A stretch of 64,000 nucleotides of DNA from an uncultured Clostridia bacterium. Lineage in GTDB: Bacteria > Bacillota > Clostridia > Oscillospirales > Acutalibacteraceae. The stretch lies in NCBI GenBank assembly GCA_946566955.1, contig CAMNXD010000001.1, positions 62,001 through 126,000 of the forward strand, in the 5' to 3' direction. Within the stretch, counting starts at the first letter, position 1. Every line of letters begins with the position of its first letter. Under the pieces are notes generated by a model, which did no database searches, had not been told where the DNA came from, and saw only the letters and a list, made by a program, of their open reading frames with translations. The translations under genes were made by a program, and so were the position numbers. Positions 35,517-44,900 of the stretch are shown here, piece after piece.

Positions 35517-36620
35517 TTATTGCAGATTAGAATTTTTATTCCTTTTATTTACGCGTACATTCTTTAAAATTAAATATGCACCTAAAGCCAAAGCAAATAT
35601 TAAAAGAGCTATAGCAAAATATATTCTAAAATTATTGTTTTCATCTAGAGTTTCAGTTTCAATGGAATGATTAGGAAAATTTGTATTTTCAAGTTCACTT
35701 AAAAATTCTTTGGCGTCCTCAAGCTTAGCTAAGTTTTTATCGGGTATACATACTTTTTCAGTTGGAGTTTCTTTTAGACTGTGATCCTCAGGCTCAGAAG
35801 AAAATTCAATTTCGCTGTTTTTATCCCGAGACTTATTTTTATTAGGAGCTTTAGGCTTAGCTTCGGTGGCTTTTTCTTTGCGATAAACATGCACTTTATA
35901 TATCTTTTTTATTTTTAGTTTATGATTAGAAACAGTAACGAGAATATCGGTGTGTTCTCCTGGACCGTGAAGTTTTTTGCGGTTTATCTTTACTTTTAGT
36001 CCTTCAGTCAAAGGAGTAAAATCAAAATTTATAGACTTTACATTATGTTCAACCGTCAAATTATATTCGAAAACTTCGGGGTCAAATTTGGGCGATAAGT
36101 TTCCAGAGCTGGGTATGAGGCTAGCGAGTCTGCACGTGCTAGCATTCGGATTTCCTTTTAAGGGGATATCTAGTAACTTTATTGGATTTTCTTTTACGCG
36201 GCTGACTAATATAGGAGTTTCGCATTTTTCATCCTTGTTTTTTGATTTAAACAAAAGCTCTATAGTTTGAGGGCCTTGAAAGCTGGAAAGATCGCAGTTT
36301 GAATCGAGATTTATGCTTAAATTCTTATTGGACTTATCTATTTTAACAGTTTTATTTGAAAGAGAACCTTCAAAGTTACATTTTTCATATTTAAGTTTTG
36401 TCTTATCGAATTTAACTTTAAGATTGTATCCATTTTCAAAATTTTTTATAAATTCATCTACTGAATCGAATTCTAGCTTTACTGAAACAAAATCTTGGGA
36501 AGTTTCAAAGCTCTCTGATTTAAGTTTAAATGAATAAGCAGAAGGTAAAGTGAAAGGTCCTGCTAGAATAAAAAGCGAAAATATTGATGAAATTCCTCGA
36601 TGAATTAAAGATTTAATCAT
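35517..36620 (-). CDS. Surface protein with cadherin-like beta-sandwich and C-terminal anchor
   Basis: A 367-residue exported protein. It has a signal peptide (residues 8-30), a beta-rich domain to about 150, then a cadherin-like beta-sandwich domain (about 163-248; GNLSPKFDPEVFEYNLTV and the strand KKIYKVHVYRK). A charged Lys/Glu/Pro linker and one transmembrane helix near 331-352 with a basic tail follow. It is therefore anchored with the domains outside. Cadherin-like domains of this type occur in clostridial surface proteins; binding partner unknown. AAAGGAGAG precedes the ATG. Confidence 0.75.
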   Translation of the reverse strand: MIKSLIHRGISSIFSLFILAGPFTLPSAYSFKLKSESFETSQDFVSVKLEFDSVDEFIKNFENGYNLKVKFDKTKLKYEKCNFEGSLSNKTVKIDKSNKNLSINLDSNCDLSSFQGPQTIELLFKSKNKDEKCETPILVSRVKENPIKLLDIPLKGNPNASTCRLASLIPSSGNLSPKFDPEVFEYNLTVEHNVKSINFDFTPLTEGLKVKINRKKLHGPGEHTDILVTVSNHKLKIKKIYKVHVYRKEKATEAKPKAPNKNKSRDKNSEIEFSSEPEDHSLKETPTEKVCIPDKNLAKLEDAKEFLSELENTNFPNHSIETETLDENNNFRIYFAIALLIFALALGAYLILKNVRVNKRNKNSNLQ

Positions 36621-36676
36621 AAAACTCTCCTTTTTCGTATTTAATTTAAGTTTGTATAAGCTATTTCTATAAGAAA

Positions 36677-36685
36677 TGGTATAAT
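36677..36685 (+). promoter_or_regulatory. Extended -10 promoter of the MscS-type gene
   Basis: TGGTATAAT, an extended -10, ends about 22 bases before the ATG at 36708. No strong -35 is seen. Confidence 0.45.
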
Positions 36686-36707
36686 TATATTTAATGAGGT
36701 GGACAAT

Positions 36708-37529
36708 ATGGAATTAGAAACTAAAATTACAAATTTTTTGAGCTTTGACATAAAAAACTACGCTCTTGGCATACTTAAAGGAATAATAGTTTTATTAGTT
36801 GGTTGGTGGATAATAAAAAGGGTATCTAGAATTGCTCTGATGTTTTTTCATAAAACTCATATTGATGTAGGGATGGCATCTTTTTTAGAGTCAATTTTAA
36901 AATTTTCTCTTCGTATAATTCTTGTAGCGGTTGTTATGGGATGTATAGGTCTGGATGTAACTTCCATTTTAACCGCTATAGGTGCATCGTTCATAGCAGT
37001 TGGCATTTCTCTTAAAGACAGTCTTTCGAATTTTATTAGTGGAATTGTTCTTGTTGTGACTAAACCAATTCATGTTGGAGATTTTATAGAATTTGAAGGA
37101 TTCTCTGGGACGGTTGTTAAAATAGAAATGCTTTTTACTACCCTCCAGACTCAAGAAGAAGATAGGACAGTCGTTATTCCAAATGCTCGTTTAGTTTCTA
37201 ATGTTGTTGTTCGAAAAAGTAGGTATAATCTTTTAAATATTGAATATAAATTTGAAATTTCAGGAGAGATTTTTACCCTTGAATTTGAAAAATTCTTAGA
37301 AAGGGAATTTCTTTTAAATAGATGTATTCTTCAGCTTCCTGCTCCTAAAATTGAATTTAAACAGATTAATAAAGATAAATGTAGCTTAAAAATTTTAATT
37401 TGGTGTCAAAGTCAGCATATGCGGCAAGTCAAAGAGGATATAGATAAAATTCTTTTTAAGTTTTCGTCTAAGTATGGAATCTTTCTTTACAGTAAAGCTT
37501 TAGCTGACAGTAATCTAGACACAATTTAA
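36708..37529 (+). CDS. Small-conductance mechanosensitive channel, MscS family
   Basis: A 273-residue MscS-type channel releasing solutes on hypo-osmotic shock. It has three N-terminal helices with the pore helix region ILTAIGASFIAVGISLKDSL, followed by the beta domain signature KPIHVGDFIEFEGFSGTV, and the cytoplasmic vestibule. ATG 36708 follows GAGGTGG by 5 bases. The GTG at 36699 overlaps the SD. It diverges from the cadherin-like gene. Confidence 0.92.
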   Translation: MELETKITNFLSFDIKNYALGILKGIIVLLVGWWIIKRVSRIALMFFHKTHIDVGMASFLESILKFSLRIILVAVVMGCIGLDVTSILTAIGASFIAVGISLKDSLSNFISGIVLVVTKPIHVGDFIEFEGFSGTVVKIEMLFTTLQTQEEDRTVVIPNARLVSNVVVRKSRYNLLNIEYKFEISGEIFTLEFEKFLEREFLLNRCILQLPAPKIEFKQINKDKCSLKILIWCQSQHMRQVKEDIDKILFKFSSKYGIFLYSKALADSNLDTI

Positions 37530-37573
37530 TTATAACACTATTTTAAGTATATGTCAATAGAAAGGAAGAGAAA

Positions 37574-38116
37574 ATGGTGTCAAATGCCTTTTCAGCAGGT
37601 ATAGTCCCGGGCGGACTACGGGACAAAAGTGAAATTAAAATACTTATATGCTATATTATGGATAAGATTAAAAATCCTCTTAAAAAAAGTGACGTAGCCT
37701 TAGCGCTTCAAACTTATGGTCTTGCAAACTATTTCGAGGTAAGTGACGCATTTTCTGAGATGCTTTCAGGTGGTAGTATTTTAAAGCAGGGCGAAAGTGG
37801 GTATGTGATTGGTCCGCAAGGTAAAATGATAGTTGAGGAGCTTTCTAAAACTTTACCTTCAGTTGTTAGAGATAGAGCTATTCAAGCTATTAGAATGTAT
37901 GTTGAAAGAACAAAAGCCGAAAAAGAAAATAAAGTAATTATCAAAGAAAATGAATTCGGTTTTGACGTCACTTGTATTGTTTCGGATGGATCTTTTGAAA
38001 TGCTTAAACTAACTCTTTATGCTCCTGATAGAGAAGCTGCAAACAAAATAAAAAGTAATTTTTATAAAAACCCAGGAGAAATATACGCCAAGATATTAGT
38101 TTTAATGGCAGATTAA
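37574..38116 (+). CDS. DUF4364 family protein
   Basis: A 180-residue soluble protein matching the clostridial DUF4364 family by its start LRDKSEIKILICYIMDKI, a winged-helix-like N-terminus (DVALALQTYGLANYFEVSDA) and a C-terminal mixed domain. A DNA-binding role is plausible from the N-terminal fold but unproven. AAAGGAAG precedes the ATG. It stands alone between the channel gene and rlmN. Confidence 0.75.
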   Translation: MVSNAFSAGIVPGGLRDKSEIKILICYIMDKIKNPLKKSDVALALQTYGLANYFEVSDAFSEMLSGGSILKQGESGYVIGPQGKMIVEELSKTLPSVVRDRAIQAIRMYVERTKAEKENKVIIKENEFGFDVTCIVSDGSFEMLKLTLYAPDREAANKIKSNFYKNPGEIYAKILVLMAD

Positions 38117-38213
38117 AAGCTTTAATATCTCAGAAATTTGAGACGCTTTGGACTTAAAATAAAAAGTAAAGCAGTTTAGCAAGAATGAGAAAATTTAGTT
38201 TAAAATATTAAAC

Positions 38214-38243
38214 TTGACAGCTTTCTCTTAGAACATTTATAAT
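38214..38243 (+). promoter_or_regulatory. Promoter of the rlmN-prpC-prkC operon
   Basis: TTGACA (38214-38219), 18 bases, TATAAT (38238-38243), about 50 bases before the rlmN start. Confidence 0.75.
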
Positions 38244-38294
38244 ATTCCTGGAATATATAGGTAGTAAAATGACGGGAGGTGTCGAATTTAAGGC

Positions 38295-39326
38295 GTGGAA
38301 AAGATAGACATTAGATCAATGAATTTTTCTGAAATATCTAAAGCGCTTAGTGGAATTTTGGAAAAGAATTATAGAATAAGGCAAGTTTATGAATGGATTT
38401 TAAAAGGAGTTAGTTCTTTCGACGAAATGACTAATCTTCCAAAGGAGCTTAGGGAAAAGCTTAAGCATTACTGTGTTTTCCCGAGTTTTCATATAAAGGA
38501 TAAAAAAATTTCTCAGGACTTAACTGTAAAGTATTTATTTGAGCTTGAGGACGGAGAATGCATTGAGTCAGTTTTGATGAAATATAAGCATGGATATTCC
38601 ATATGTATTTCTACTCAAGCGGGATGTAAAATGGGATGCTGTTTTTGTCAAACAGGTAAGGGAGGATTTTCTAGGAATTTAACTCCTGGAGAAATGATTT
38701 CTCAAATTCAAGCTATTCAGCGGGATATGAATATAAAAATTTCGAATGTTGTTCTTATGGGAATGGGTGAGCCACTCGACAATTATGAAAATGTAGTAAA
38801 ATTCCTTGAACTTCTTTCTTCGAGCGACCATTTAAATATAGGTATGCGGCATATATCGCTTTCGACGTGTGGAGTCGTTTCCAAAATTTACAAACTCGCA
38901 GATAAAAAATTCCCAATTACTCTTTCGGTTTCTTTGCATGCATCAAATGACTATATAAGAAGCAAACTAATGAAAGTTAATAGTAGCTGGAATATCAAGG
39001 AGCTTTTAGATGCTTGCAAATATTTTATAAGTAGGGTAGGAAGAAGAATTTCTTTTGAGTACGTGATGATTAAAGGCTTAAATGACAGTCCCGAGTGCGC
39101 AAAAGAGCTTGCTAGCACCTTAAAAGGAATGCTGTGCCATGTAAATTTAATTCCACTTAATAAATCTGTGGTGGAACTCGAAAAGAGCCCTAAAGCGTCC
39201 ATTTACAAGTTTAAAAATATACTGGAAGGCCAAGGAATTGCTACTACGATTAGAAGAACTCTTGCAGAAGATATAGAAGGTGCATGCGGCCAGTTAAAAG
39301 GAAGTCATATACCTAAGGAGGTCTAA
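38295..39326 (+). CDS. rlmN: 23S rRNA/tRNA adenine-C2 methyltransferase, radical SAM
   Basis: RlmN methylates A2503 of 23S rRNA and A37 of some tRNAs. The 343-residue protein has the radical SAM cluster AGCKMGCCFCQTG (Cys near 112, 116, 119), the catalytic Cys region FEYVMIKGLNDS and the C-terminal GACGQL. GTG 38295 follows an in-frame TAA; GGGAGGTG lies 12 bases upstream. prpC starts 8 bases after its stop. Confidence 0.96.
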   Translation: MEKIDIRSMNFSEISKALSGILEKNYRIRQVYEWILKGVSSFDEMTNLPKELREKLKHYCVFPSFHIKDKKISQDLTVKYLFELEDGECIESVLMKYKHGYSICISTQAGCKMGCCFCQTGKGGFSRNLTPGEMISQIQAIQRDMNIKISNVVLMGMGEPLDNYENVVKFLELLSSSDHLNIGMRHISLSTCGVVSKIYKLADKKFPITLSVSLHASNDYIRSKLMKVNSSWNIKELLDACKYFISRVGRRISFEYVMIKGLNDSPECAKELASTLKGMLCHVNLIPLNKSVVELEKSPKASIYKFKNILEGQGIATTIRRTLAEDIEGACGQLKGSHIPKEV

Positions 39327-39334
39327 AATATAGA

Positions 39335-40069
39335 ATGAAATTTTATAGTAAAACCGATATTGGTAAAAAAAGACAAACTAACCAAGATGCAGTTGAAGGA
39401 AGAGTTGTTTCTCATGACTTAGCCTGGACAGTTGTTTGCGATGGCATGGGAGGAATAAACGGAGGAGACGTTGCAAGTAAAATGGCAGTTAATAGAATTA
39501 GTGAATCAATTACACAAAACATAAATCCTTATATTGAAGAAAAAGAAATTATTTCTATAATGAAAAAAGCTATCGAGGCAGCAAACAAAGACATTTTCGA
39601 AAAATCTAAAAGTCACGAAGAGTTAAAAGGCATGGGTACAACTGTTGTTTTAGGGATTGTTATAAAAAATAACCTTTATGTGATGCATGCAGGAGATAGC
39701 CGAGCTTATCTTATTAGTGGACCAGGTATAAAGCAAATAGGTGTGGATCACTCGATTGTTCAAGAAATGGTAGATAGCGGTGAAATTACTGCTGAAGAAG
39801 CAAGAAATCATTTTCAGAAAAATATAATAACTAGAGCTTTAGGCATTAGTGATGAGGTAAAGCTTGACTACAACAAAGTTAACCTTAAAAATGAGGACGT
39901 AATTTTAATTTGTACTGATGGACTTTCAAACCACTTAGAAGACAGAGAAATTTATCAAATACTTTGCCGTGAAGAGCTTAGAAGTATTCCGCGCATACTT
40001 GTGGAAGAGTGCAACGAGCGAGGCGGGAAGGATAATATAACTGTTTCTCTGATAAAATATGAAGAATAA
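39335..40069 (+). CDS. prpC: PP2C-family Ser/Thr protein phosphatase
   Basis: The partner phosphatase of the PASTA kinase, 244 residues, soluble. Metal-binding motifs are RQTNQDAV, VVCDGMGGINGGDVAS, AGDSRAYLI, ICTDGLSNH and GGKDNITV. AAGGAGG precedes the ATG. The order rlmN-prpC-prkC is conserved in Firmicutes, where the pair controls cell wall synthesis and spore germination. Confidence 0.95.
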   Translation: MKFYSKTDIGKKRQTNQDAVEGRVVSHDLAWTVVCDGMGGINGGDVASKMAVNRISESITQNINPYIEEKEIISIMKKAIEAANKDIFEKSKSHEELKGMGTTVVLGIVIKNNLYVMHAGDSRAYLISGPGIKQIGVDHSIVQEMVDSGEITAEEARNHFQKNIITRALGISDEVKLDYNKVNLKNEDVILICTDGLSNHLEDREIYQILCREELRSIPRILVEECNERGGKDNITVSLIKYEE

Positions 40070-40123
40070 CTGAAGACGAAAATTAAAAGCCGTAATTAGG
40101 TTCAAAATGGGAGAGATGAGAAT

Positions 40124-42124
40124 TTGGATAAATATACAGGCAAAAGATTAGATGCAAGATACGAAATTCAAGAATTAATAGGCGTAGGAGGAATGGCGGT
40201 AGTATACCGCGCTTACGATATAATCGAAGATAAAATAGTTGCTGTAAAAATACTTAAAGATGAATTCTTAGGTAACAAGGAATTTGTGCGGAGATTTAAA
40301 AATGAATCTAAAGCAATAGCGGTGCTTTCTCATCCAAACATCGTCCAAGTTTACGACGTGAGCTTTGGTACTAAAATTCAGTATATAGTTATGGAATATA
40401 TAGATGGCATAACGCTAAAAGAGTTTATTTCTCAACAAAAGACTATAGCATGGAAGGATGCGGTATATTTTGTAAACCAAATACTTTCTGCACTGAAGCA
40501 TGCACATGGGAAAGGAGTGATTCATAGAGATATAAAACCTCAAAATATAATGCTCCTTAAAGATGGCACTATAAAAGTTGCAGACTTTGGAATCGCAAGG
40601 TTTTCTCATAATGAAACTCAAACCATGACGGATCGCGCTATTGGTTCTGTGCACTATATTTCTCCAGAGCAAGCTAAAGGAAGCGTAATAGATGAAAAAG
40701 CAGACATCTATTCTGTTGGCGTAATGCTTTATGAAATGCTCACCGGCTGCCTTCCGTTTGAGGCGGACAATGCAGTTTCCGTGGCGATAATGCAAATGCA
40801 AGCCAAACCTAAACCTCTTAGAGAGATAAACCCAGAAATTCCCGAAGGACTTGAGCAAATAACTTTAAGAGCGATGCAAAAAAATCCTGCTAATAGGTAT
40901 TCTGCTTCTGAGGAAATGATTTCTGATTTGCAAAAGCTTCAAAAAGACCCTTCAGTGCGTTTTGAATATAAATATTTTGTAGATGATAGTCCAACTAAAT
41001 TTGTGGATTCCCCTAAAAAAGATCAAGATTATGGAGACGAATACAGTACCGAGGAAGAAAAGAAAAAACATAAAACAACGGTAATTACTACAGGTATTGC
41101 GGCGGCAGTTGGAATTTTTGCAATTTTGTCTATTTTTGCGGCATGGTTTAATTCTTGTGGGAATAGTACTGCTAAAGATGTTGATGTACCTAACTTTATA
41201 AATATGAAACTTTCGGATGTTCAAAATAATTCAGATTATAAATTTGTTTGGAAAGTAGAGTCTGTTTATGACTCTTCTAAGCAGGAAGGAATAATCCTCG
41301 ACCAAGACCCTCTACCGGGTTCTAAGAAAGTTAAAGAGGGTGCAACAATATCGCTAAAGGTCAATAGCTCCGGAGTGCTAGTAACGGTTCCGGCAGTCAA
41401 AGGGATGACTGAAGAAGTGGCAAAGGGCAAGATTTCTAATTTAGGTCTTAAATGCGAAACTTTGACTATAAACGATAGCGAAGTAGTTGAAGGACTGGTT
41501 TGCAATGTTGATCCAAGGGAAGGCACTAAAATTACTGCTGATACAACTGTTAGATTATATATAAGTAAAGGTCCTGCAGAGGAAAACGTAACAGTTCCGA
41601 ATGTTATAGGCAAATCCGTTTATTCCGCTAAAGGTGAGCTTTCAGCAGCAGGGCTCAAGGCTATAGACAGTATAACGTATGAAAACAGCGATCAACCTAA
41701 AGATATTGTAATTTCAACCGATCCACTGCCGGGCAACACTGTAAATAAAAATTCTCAAGTGAGGCTGACTGCCAGCTCCGGGGTAAAGAAAGAAAAGTCA
41801 GTGGAAGTTTCTATAGATTTACCTCACAACGTGGACTATGAAGTAACGGTTGCCACATATATAAATGGAGTTGCAGATACATCTAAAAAGGTTATACCTT
41901 CATATAATGGGATTTATAATGTGACAGTTAAAGGAACTAGTGGTAAAAAAACTTTAAATGTGAACATTGATGGTAATCAATATAGGATTTACGAAATTAA
42001 TTTTGACTTAGCATCTAATAACGTAAAAACGATAAAAAGTTTTGATTATAAGCCTAAGAATTTACAAAGTCAAGACCCTGTGTTGGATGATGTTGACGAT
42101 GAAGAGAATGAATATATGCAATAG
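40124..42124 (+). CDS. prkC: PASTA-domain Ser/Thr protein kinase
   Basis: A 666-residue membrane kinase sensing peptidoglycan or lipid II. The kinase domain has a Gly-rich loop (20-28), Lys42, HRDIKPQN (134-141), DFG (154-156) and ISPEQAKG. A single helix near 323-341 leads to three external PASTA repeats (about 350-556) and a C-terminal beta-rich region of 110 residues. TTG 40124 follows GGGAGAG. The next genes in B. subtilis (rsgA, rpe) are absent; murA follows. Confidence 0.96.
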   Translation: MDKYTGKRLDARYEIQELIGVGGMAVVYRAYDIIEDKIVAVKILKDEFLGNKEFVRRFKNESKAIAVLSHPNIVQVYDVSFGTKIQYIVMEYIDGITLKEFISQQKTIAWKDAVYFVNQILSALKHAHGKGVIHRDIKPQNIMLLKDGTIKVADFGIARFSHNETQTMTDRAIGSVHYISPEQAKGSVIDEKADIYSVGVMLYEMLTGCLPFEADNAVSVAIMQMQAKPKPLREINPEIPEGLEQITLRAMQKNPANRYSASEEMISDLQKLQKDPSVRFEYKYFVDDSPTKFVDSPKKDQDYGDEYSTEEEKKKHKTTVITTGIAAAVGIFAILSIFAAWFNSCGNSTAKDVDVPNFINMKLSDVQNNSDYKFVWKVESVYDSSKQEGIILDQDPLPGSKKVKEGATISLKVNSSGVLVTVPAVKGMTEEVAKGKISNLGLKCETLTINDSEVVEGLVCNVDPREGTKITADTTVRLYISKGPAEENVTVPNVIGKSVYSAKGELSAAGLKAIDSITYENSDQPKDIVISTDPLPGNTVNKNSQVRLTASSGVKKEKSVEVSIDLPHNVDYEVTVATYINGVADTSKKVIPSYNGIYNVTVKGTSGKKTLNVNIDGNQYRIYEINFDLASNNVKTIKSFDYKPKNLQSQDPVLDDVDDEENEYMQ

Positions 42125-42281
42125 AGGTGAATTTTTGTTAAGCTAGCTCTTTTCTGGACATTAATATAATATATGTGTATAGTTATAATTGGTGTAAGAA
42201 TTAAAATATAAGTTTTCTAAGCTTAAAAACAGAGAAATTTTAAAAAAAGAATAGATTTAATGGATTAGAGGTGTTGTCACT

Positions 42282-43571
42282 TTGGATAAGATATTGATAT
42301 CCGGAGGACATAAATTAAAAGGAAAAATACACATAAGTGGAGCTAAAAATGCAGCTTTAGCAATTTTGCCTGCTGCAATACTTTCTGATGGGATTTGCAG
42401 AATAGAAAATTTGCCGAATATTAGTGATATCACTTTAATGTGCAGAATTCTTGCGGATCTAGGGGTAGACGTCAAAATGGTAGACGAGAAAGCTATAGAA
42501 ATTGACCCTCGAAAAATGAGAAGTAGTGTTGCATCTTATGAACTAATGAGAAGTATAAGAGCATCTTGCTATCTTTTGGGAGCACTTCTTGCAAAATTTA
42601 ATGAGTCTACAATCTATCTGCCAGGAGGATGTGATTTTGGTACCCGGCCGATTGATCAACACTTAAAAGGATTTACTGCCTTAGGGGCAACGCATAATAT
42701 TGACGGCGGAATGATTAACGTCAGATGTGAAAGACTAGTTGGCAGCAACGTCTACATGGACGTGGTTTCTGTTGGTGCGACGGTTAATATCATGTTAGCG
42801 GCTGTCAAAGCAGAAGGACTTACAGTTATAGAAAACGCTGCTAAAGAGCCTCATATTGTGGACCTTGCAAATTTTTTAAACTGCATGGGCGCGGACATTG
42901 TTGGTGCAGGTACAGATATCATTAAAATTAAAGGAGTTAAATCGCTCAAAGGAACAAACTATTCTATAATTCCCGATCAAATAGAAGCTGGAACTTATTT
43001 GACTGCTGCAGTTGCAACAGGTGGAGAAATTACCATTGAAAGTGTAACTCCGAAGCATTTAGAGTCGATCACGGCTAAACTAAAAGAAATAGGAGCAGAG
43101 CTTATTGAAGGCAATGATTCGATTCATATAAAATGTAGCGGAGATTTGAAAAGATGCAATGTAAAGACTATGCCTCATCCTGGTTTTCCCACCGACATGC
43201 AGCCTCAAATAACTACTCTTCTTTCTATAGTCCCTGGAACGAGTATTGTCAACGAAGCAGTTTGGGACAACAGATTTAGATATATAGAAGAACTAAGGAG
43301 AATGGGAGCAAACATTTCTGTTGATGGAAGATTAGCAGTAATTGAAGGCGTGGAAAACCTTACGGGTGCGCCTGTTAAAGCAACTGACCTTAGAGCGGGT
43401 TCGGCTTTGGTTATTGCGGGCCTTGCTGCTAAAGGAAAGACGGTTATAAGCAATATTCATCATATAGAACGAGGATATGAAAGCATTGTTGAAAAGCTGC
43501 GCAGTTTAGGAGCTGATATATGCCGCATTTCTGAAGAAGAAATAAAATCCACGGAAGCGTGTAGCGTCTAA
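42282..43571 (+). CDS. murA: UDP-N-acetylglucosamine 1-carboxyvinyltransferase (first copy)
   Basis: MurA adds enolpyruvate to UDP-GlcNAc, the first committed step of peptidoglycan synthesis. The 429-residue protein has KNAALAILPA near the start, and the fosfomycin-target Cys in LPGGCDFGTRPID, with HPGFPTDMQPQ further on. TTG 42282 follows AGAGGTG. A second murA lies at 47267; the two are clearly divergent in sequence, as with the MurAA/MurAB pairs of Firmicutes. Confidence 0.95.
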   Translation: MDKILISGGHKLKGKIHISGAKNAALAILPAAILSDGICRIENLPNISDITLMCRILADLGVDVKMVDEKAIEIDPRKMRSSVASYELMRSIRASCYLLGALLAKFNESTIYLPGGCDFGTRPIDQHLKGFTALGATHNIDGGMINVRCERLVGSNVYMDVVSVGATVNIMLAAVKAEGLTVIENAAKEPHIVDLANFLNCMGADIVGAGTDIIKIKGVKSLKGTNYSIIPDQIEAGTYLTAAVATGGEITIESVTPKHLESITAKLKEIGAELIEGNDSIHIKCSGDLKRCNVKTMPHPGFPTDMQPQITTLLSIVPGTSIVNEAVWDNRFRYIEELRRMGANISVDGRLAVIEGVENLTGAPVKATDLRAGSALVIAGLAAKGKTVISNIHHIERGYESIVEKLRSLGADICRISEEEIKSTEACSV

Positions 43572-43610
43572 GAAACATATTGGACTAAAGGTTAGTTGTA
43601 ATATTTTTAG

Positions 43611-43642
43611 AAATAAAATAGTCATCTTCTTAAGGATGACTA
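43611..43642 (-). terminator. Minus-strand terminator after the tRNA-Glu-like element
   Basis: TAGTCATC and GATGACTA form a perfect 8-bp stem with an 8-base loop. On the minus strand TTTTATTT follows. It may also help end murA on the plus strand. Confidence 0.6.
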
Positions 43643-43669
43643 AAAATATAAACTTTTATAAAAAGATAG

Positions 43670-43741
43670 TAACTCGTATGGAAATCAAGCTTATTTTACT
43701 GGCGTGAGAGGCCGGTGTCTTAACCGCTTGACCAACGAGTT
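43670..43741 (-). pseudogene. Degenerate tRNA-Glu (anticodon CUC)
   Basis: From 43741 downward the sequence matches a tRNA-Glu: acceptor AACTCGT, TG, D arm GTC-AAGCGGTTAA-GAC, anticodon arm CCGGC-CTCTCAC-GCCAG (anticodon 43708-43706). The acceptor still pairs perfectly with ACGAGTT at the 3' end. The T arm is ruined: the 17 bases before the acceptor strand form no 5-bp stem, TTCGA is missing and one base of the variable loop is lost. The usual G1-G2 is A-A and CCA is not encoded. The anticodon stem has one C-A mismatch. Likely a decaying tRNA, or an atypical one. Confidence 0.6.
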
Positions 43742-43807
43742 ATTTTACAAGCATGATATCATAAATCAAAAATTATATCAATTAAACAAATCAGCTCTGA
43801 TAAACTC

Positions 43808-43836
43808 TTGACAAAATAAATAAAATATACTAAAAT
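43808..43836 (+). promoter_or_regulatory. Promoter of the 43.9-kb orphan gene
   Basis: TTGACA (43808-43813), 17 bases, TAAAAT (43831-43836), about 35 bases before the ATG. Confidence 0.72.
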
Positions 43837-43871
43837 AAATTCTGAAATATATAAAAATAGGGGTGATAAAA

Positions 43872-44885
43872 ATGGGAACAATGAAATCTATAGAGAAAAT
43901 ATTTGTAAGTAGCAAGTATGCAAAGGAAATGGAAAGCATTGAAAAGGAAATCGATCAACTACAAGGGATACTTCCCAAGAAACTAGAAAATATGATTGGC
44001 GAAGAACAAATTGAAATAATGAAAAAGCTATTTAGCAAAAAGCATGGAATCATGAACAAACTCGCTGCAACAGATGATTCTTCAGATTCGAAATTTAATC
44101 AAATTGCCGAAAAAATAAATGCTTGCTATGATAATCCTCTCAATATTCATAGAAACAATATACTAGATAAGGCAAATTATTTAAGAAACAAATTCAGCGA
44201 AGGAGGTTATCATAAAAATATAATTCAAAGTAGCGAACTAAAGAACGATAAGCTTTCTAAATTAAGAAAGGAATTTGAGGATCTCAGCTACTCTTTTGCT
44301 CGAAAAAACAAATTTTCAATAGAAGATGTTCTAACAGACCGAACTGATTGGCTAGGAAAAGAGATAAGAGTTTGTTGGGATGAAGGAAAAGAACCTAAAA
44401 AACTATTCGTTAAGCGCATAGACCCCCATCCAGACAACAATTGCTATTGCTATGATTGCGGTTATGGAACACGTTATAGACCTCAATATGTAGATGCAAG
44501 GGATGGCAAAAACTATGTAGAAAAATGCAGTAGAATCAAAAGAAAAAGAGATGAAATCTTAAAAGAATATAAAGACCAATTACGCAACTATACTCAAAAT
44601 GAAATAAGAAATATTCTTCGAGCAACAAGTGACTACACAGATTTTATAAAATGTGTTAAAAACGAATTCGCTAATTATTATAAAAAACAATCTAAACTAA
44701 GCGCAAAAACACTAGGCGGTGAACAAAAACGAAGATTTGCTCAAATATGTATGAATTTAAAATATAATCCTCCTACTGAGGAACAAATAAGACGCCAAAT
44801 ATTAGAACTTAAAACTAAGGCATTGAAGCGAGCATCCAAGGTAACAAATGCAGAACTAGACGAAATGAGCATTGATCTTATATAA
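43872..44885 (+). CDS. Orphan charged protein with Cys cluster, unknown function
   Basis: I do not recognise this 337-residue protein. The N-terminal half (about 1-140) is Lys/Glu-rich and helical, probably coiled coil. The middle holds DRTDWLGKEIRVCWDEG and then NCYCYDCGYGTRYRP, a CxCxxC cluster that could bind zinc. The C-terminal 120 residues are basic helices. There is no signal peptide or membrane helix. ATG 43872 follows GGGGTGAT; GTG 43863 overlaps that SD. Like the genes at 12.6 and 23.2 kb it is monocistronic with a strong promoter and sits between housekeeping genes. Confidence 0.7.
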   Translation: MGTMKSIEKIFVSSKYAKEMESIEKEIDQLQGILPKKLENMIGEEQIEIMKKLFSKKHGIMNKLAATDDSSDSKFNQIAEKINACYDNPLNIHRNNILDKANYLRNKFSEGGYHKNIIQSSELKNDKLSKLRKEFEDLSYSFARKNKFSIEDVLTDRTDWLGKEIRVCWDEGKEPKKLFVKRIDPHPDNNCYCYDCGYGTRYRPQYVDARDGKNYVEKCSRIKRKRDEILKEYKDQLRNYTQNEIRNILRATSDYTDFIKCVKNEFANYYKKQSKLSAKTLGGEQKRRFAQICMNLKYNPPTEEQIRRQILELKTKALKRASKVTNAELDEMSIDLI

Positions 44886-44900
44886 GAGAAAATTAGTGAA

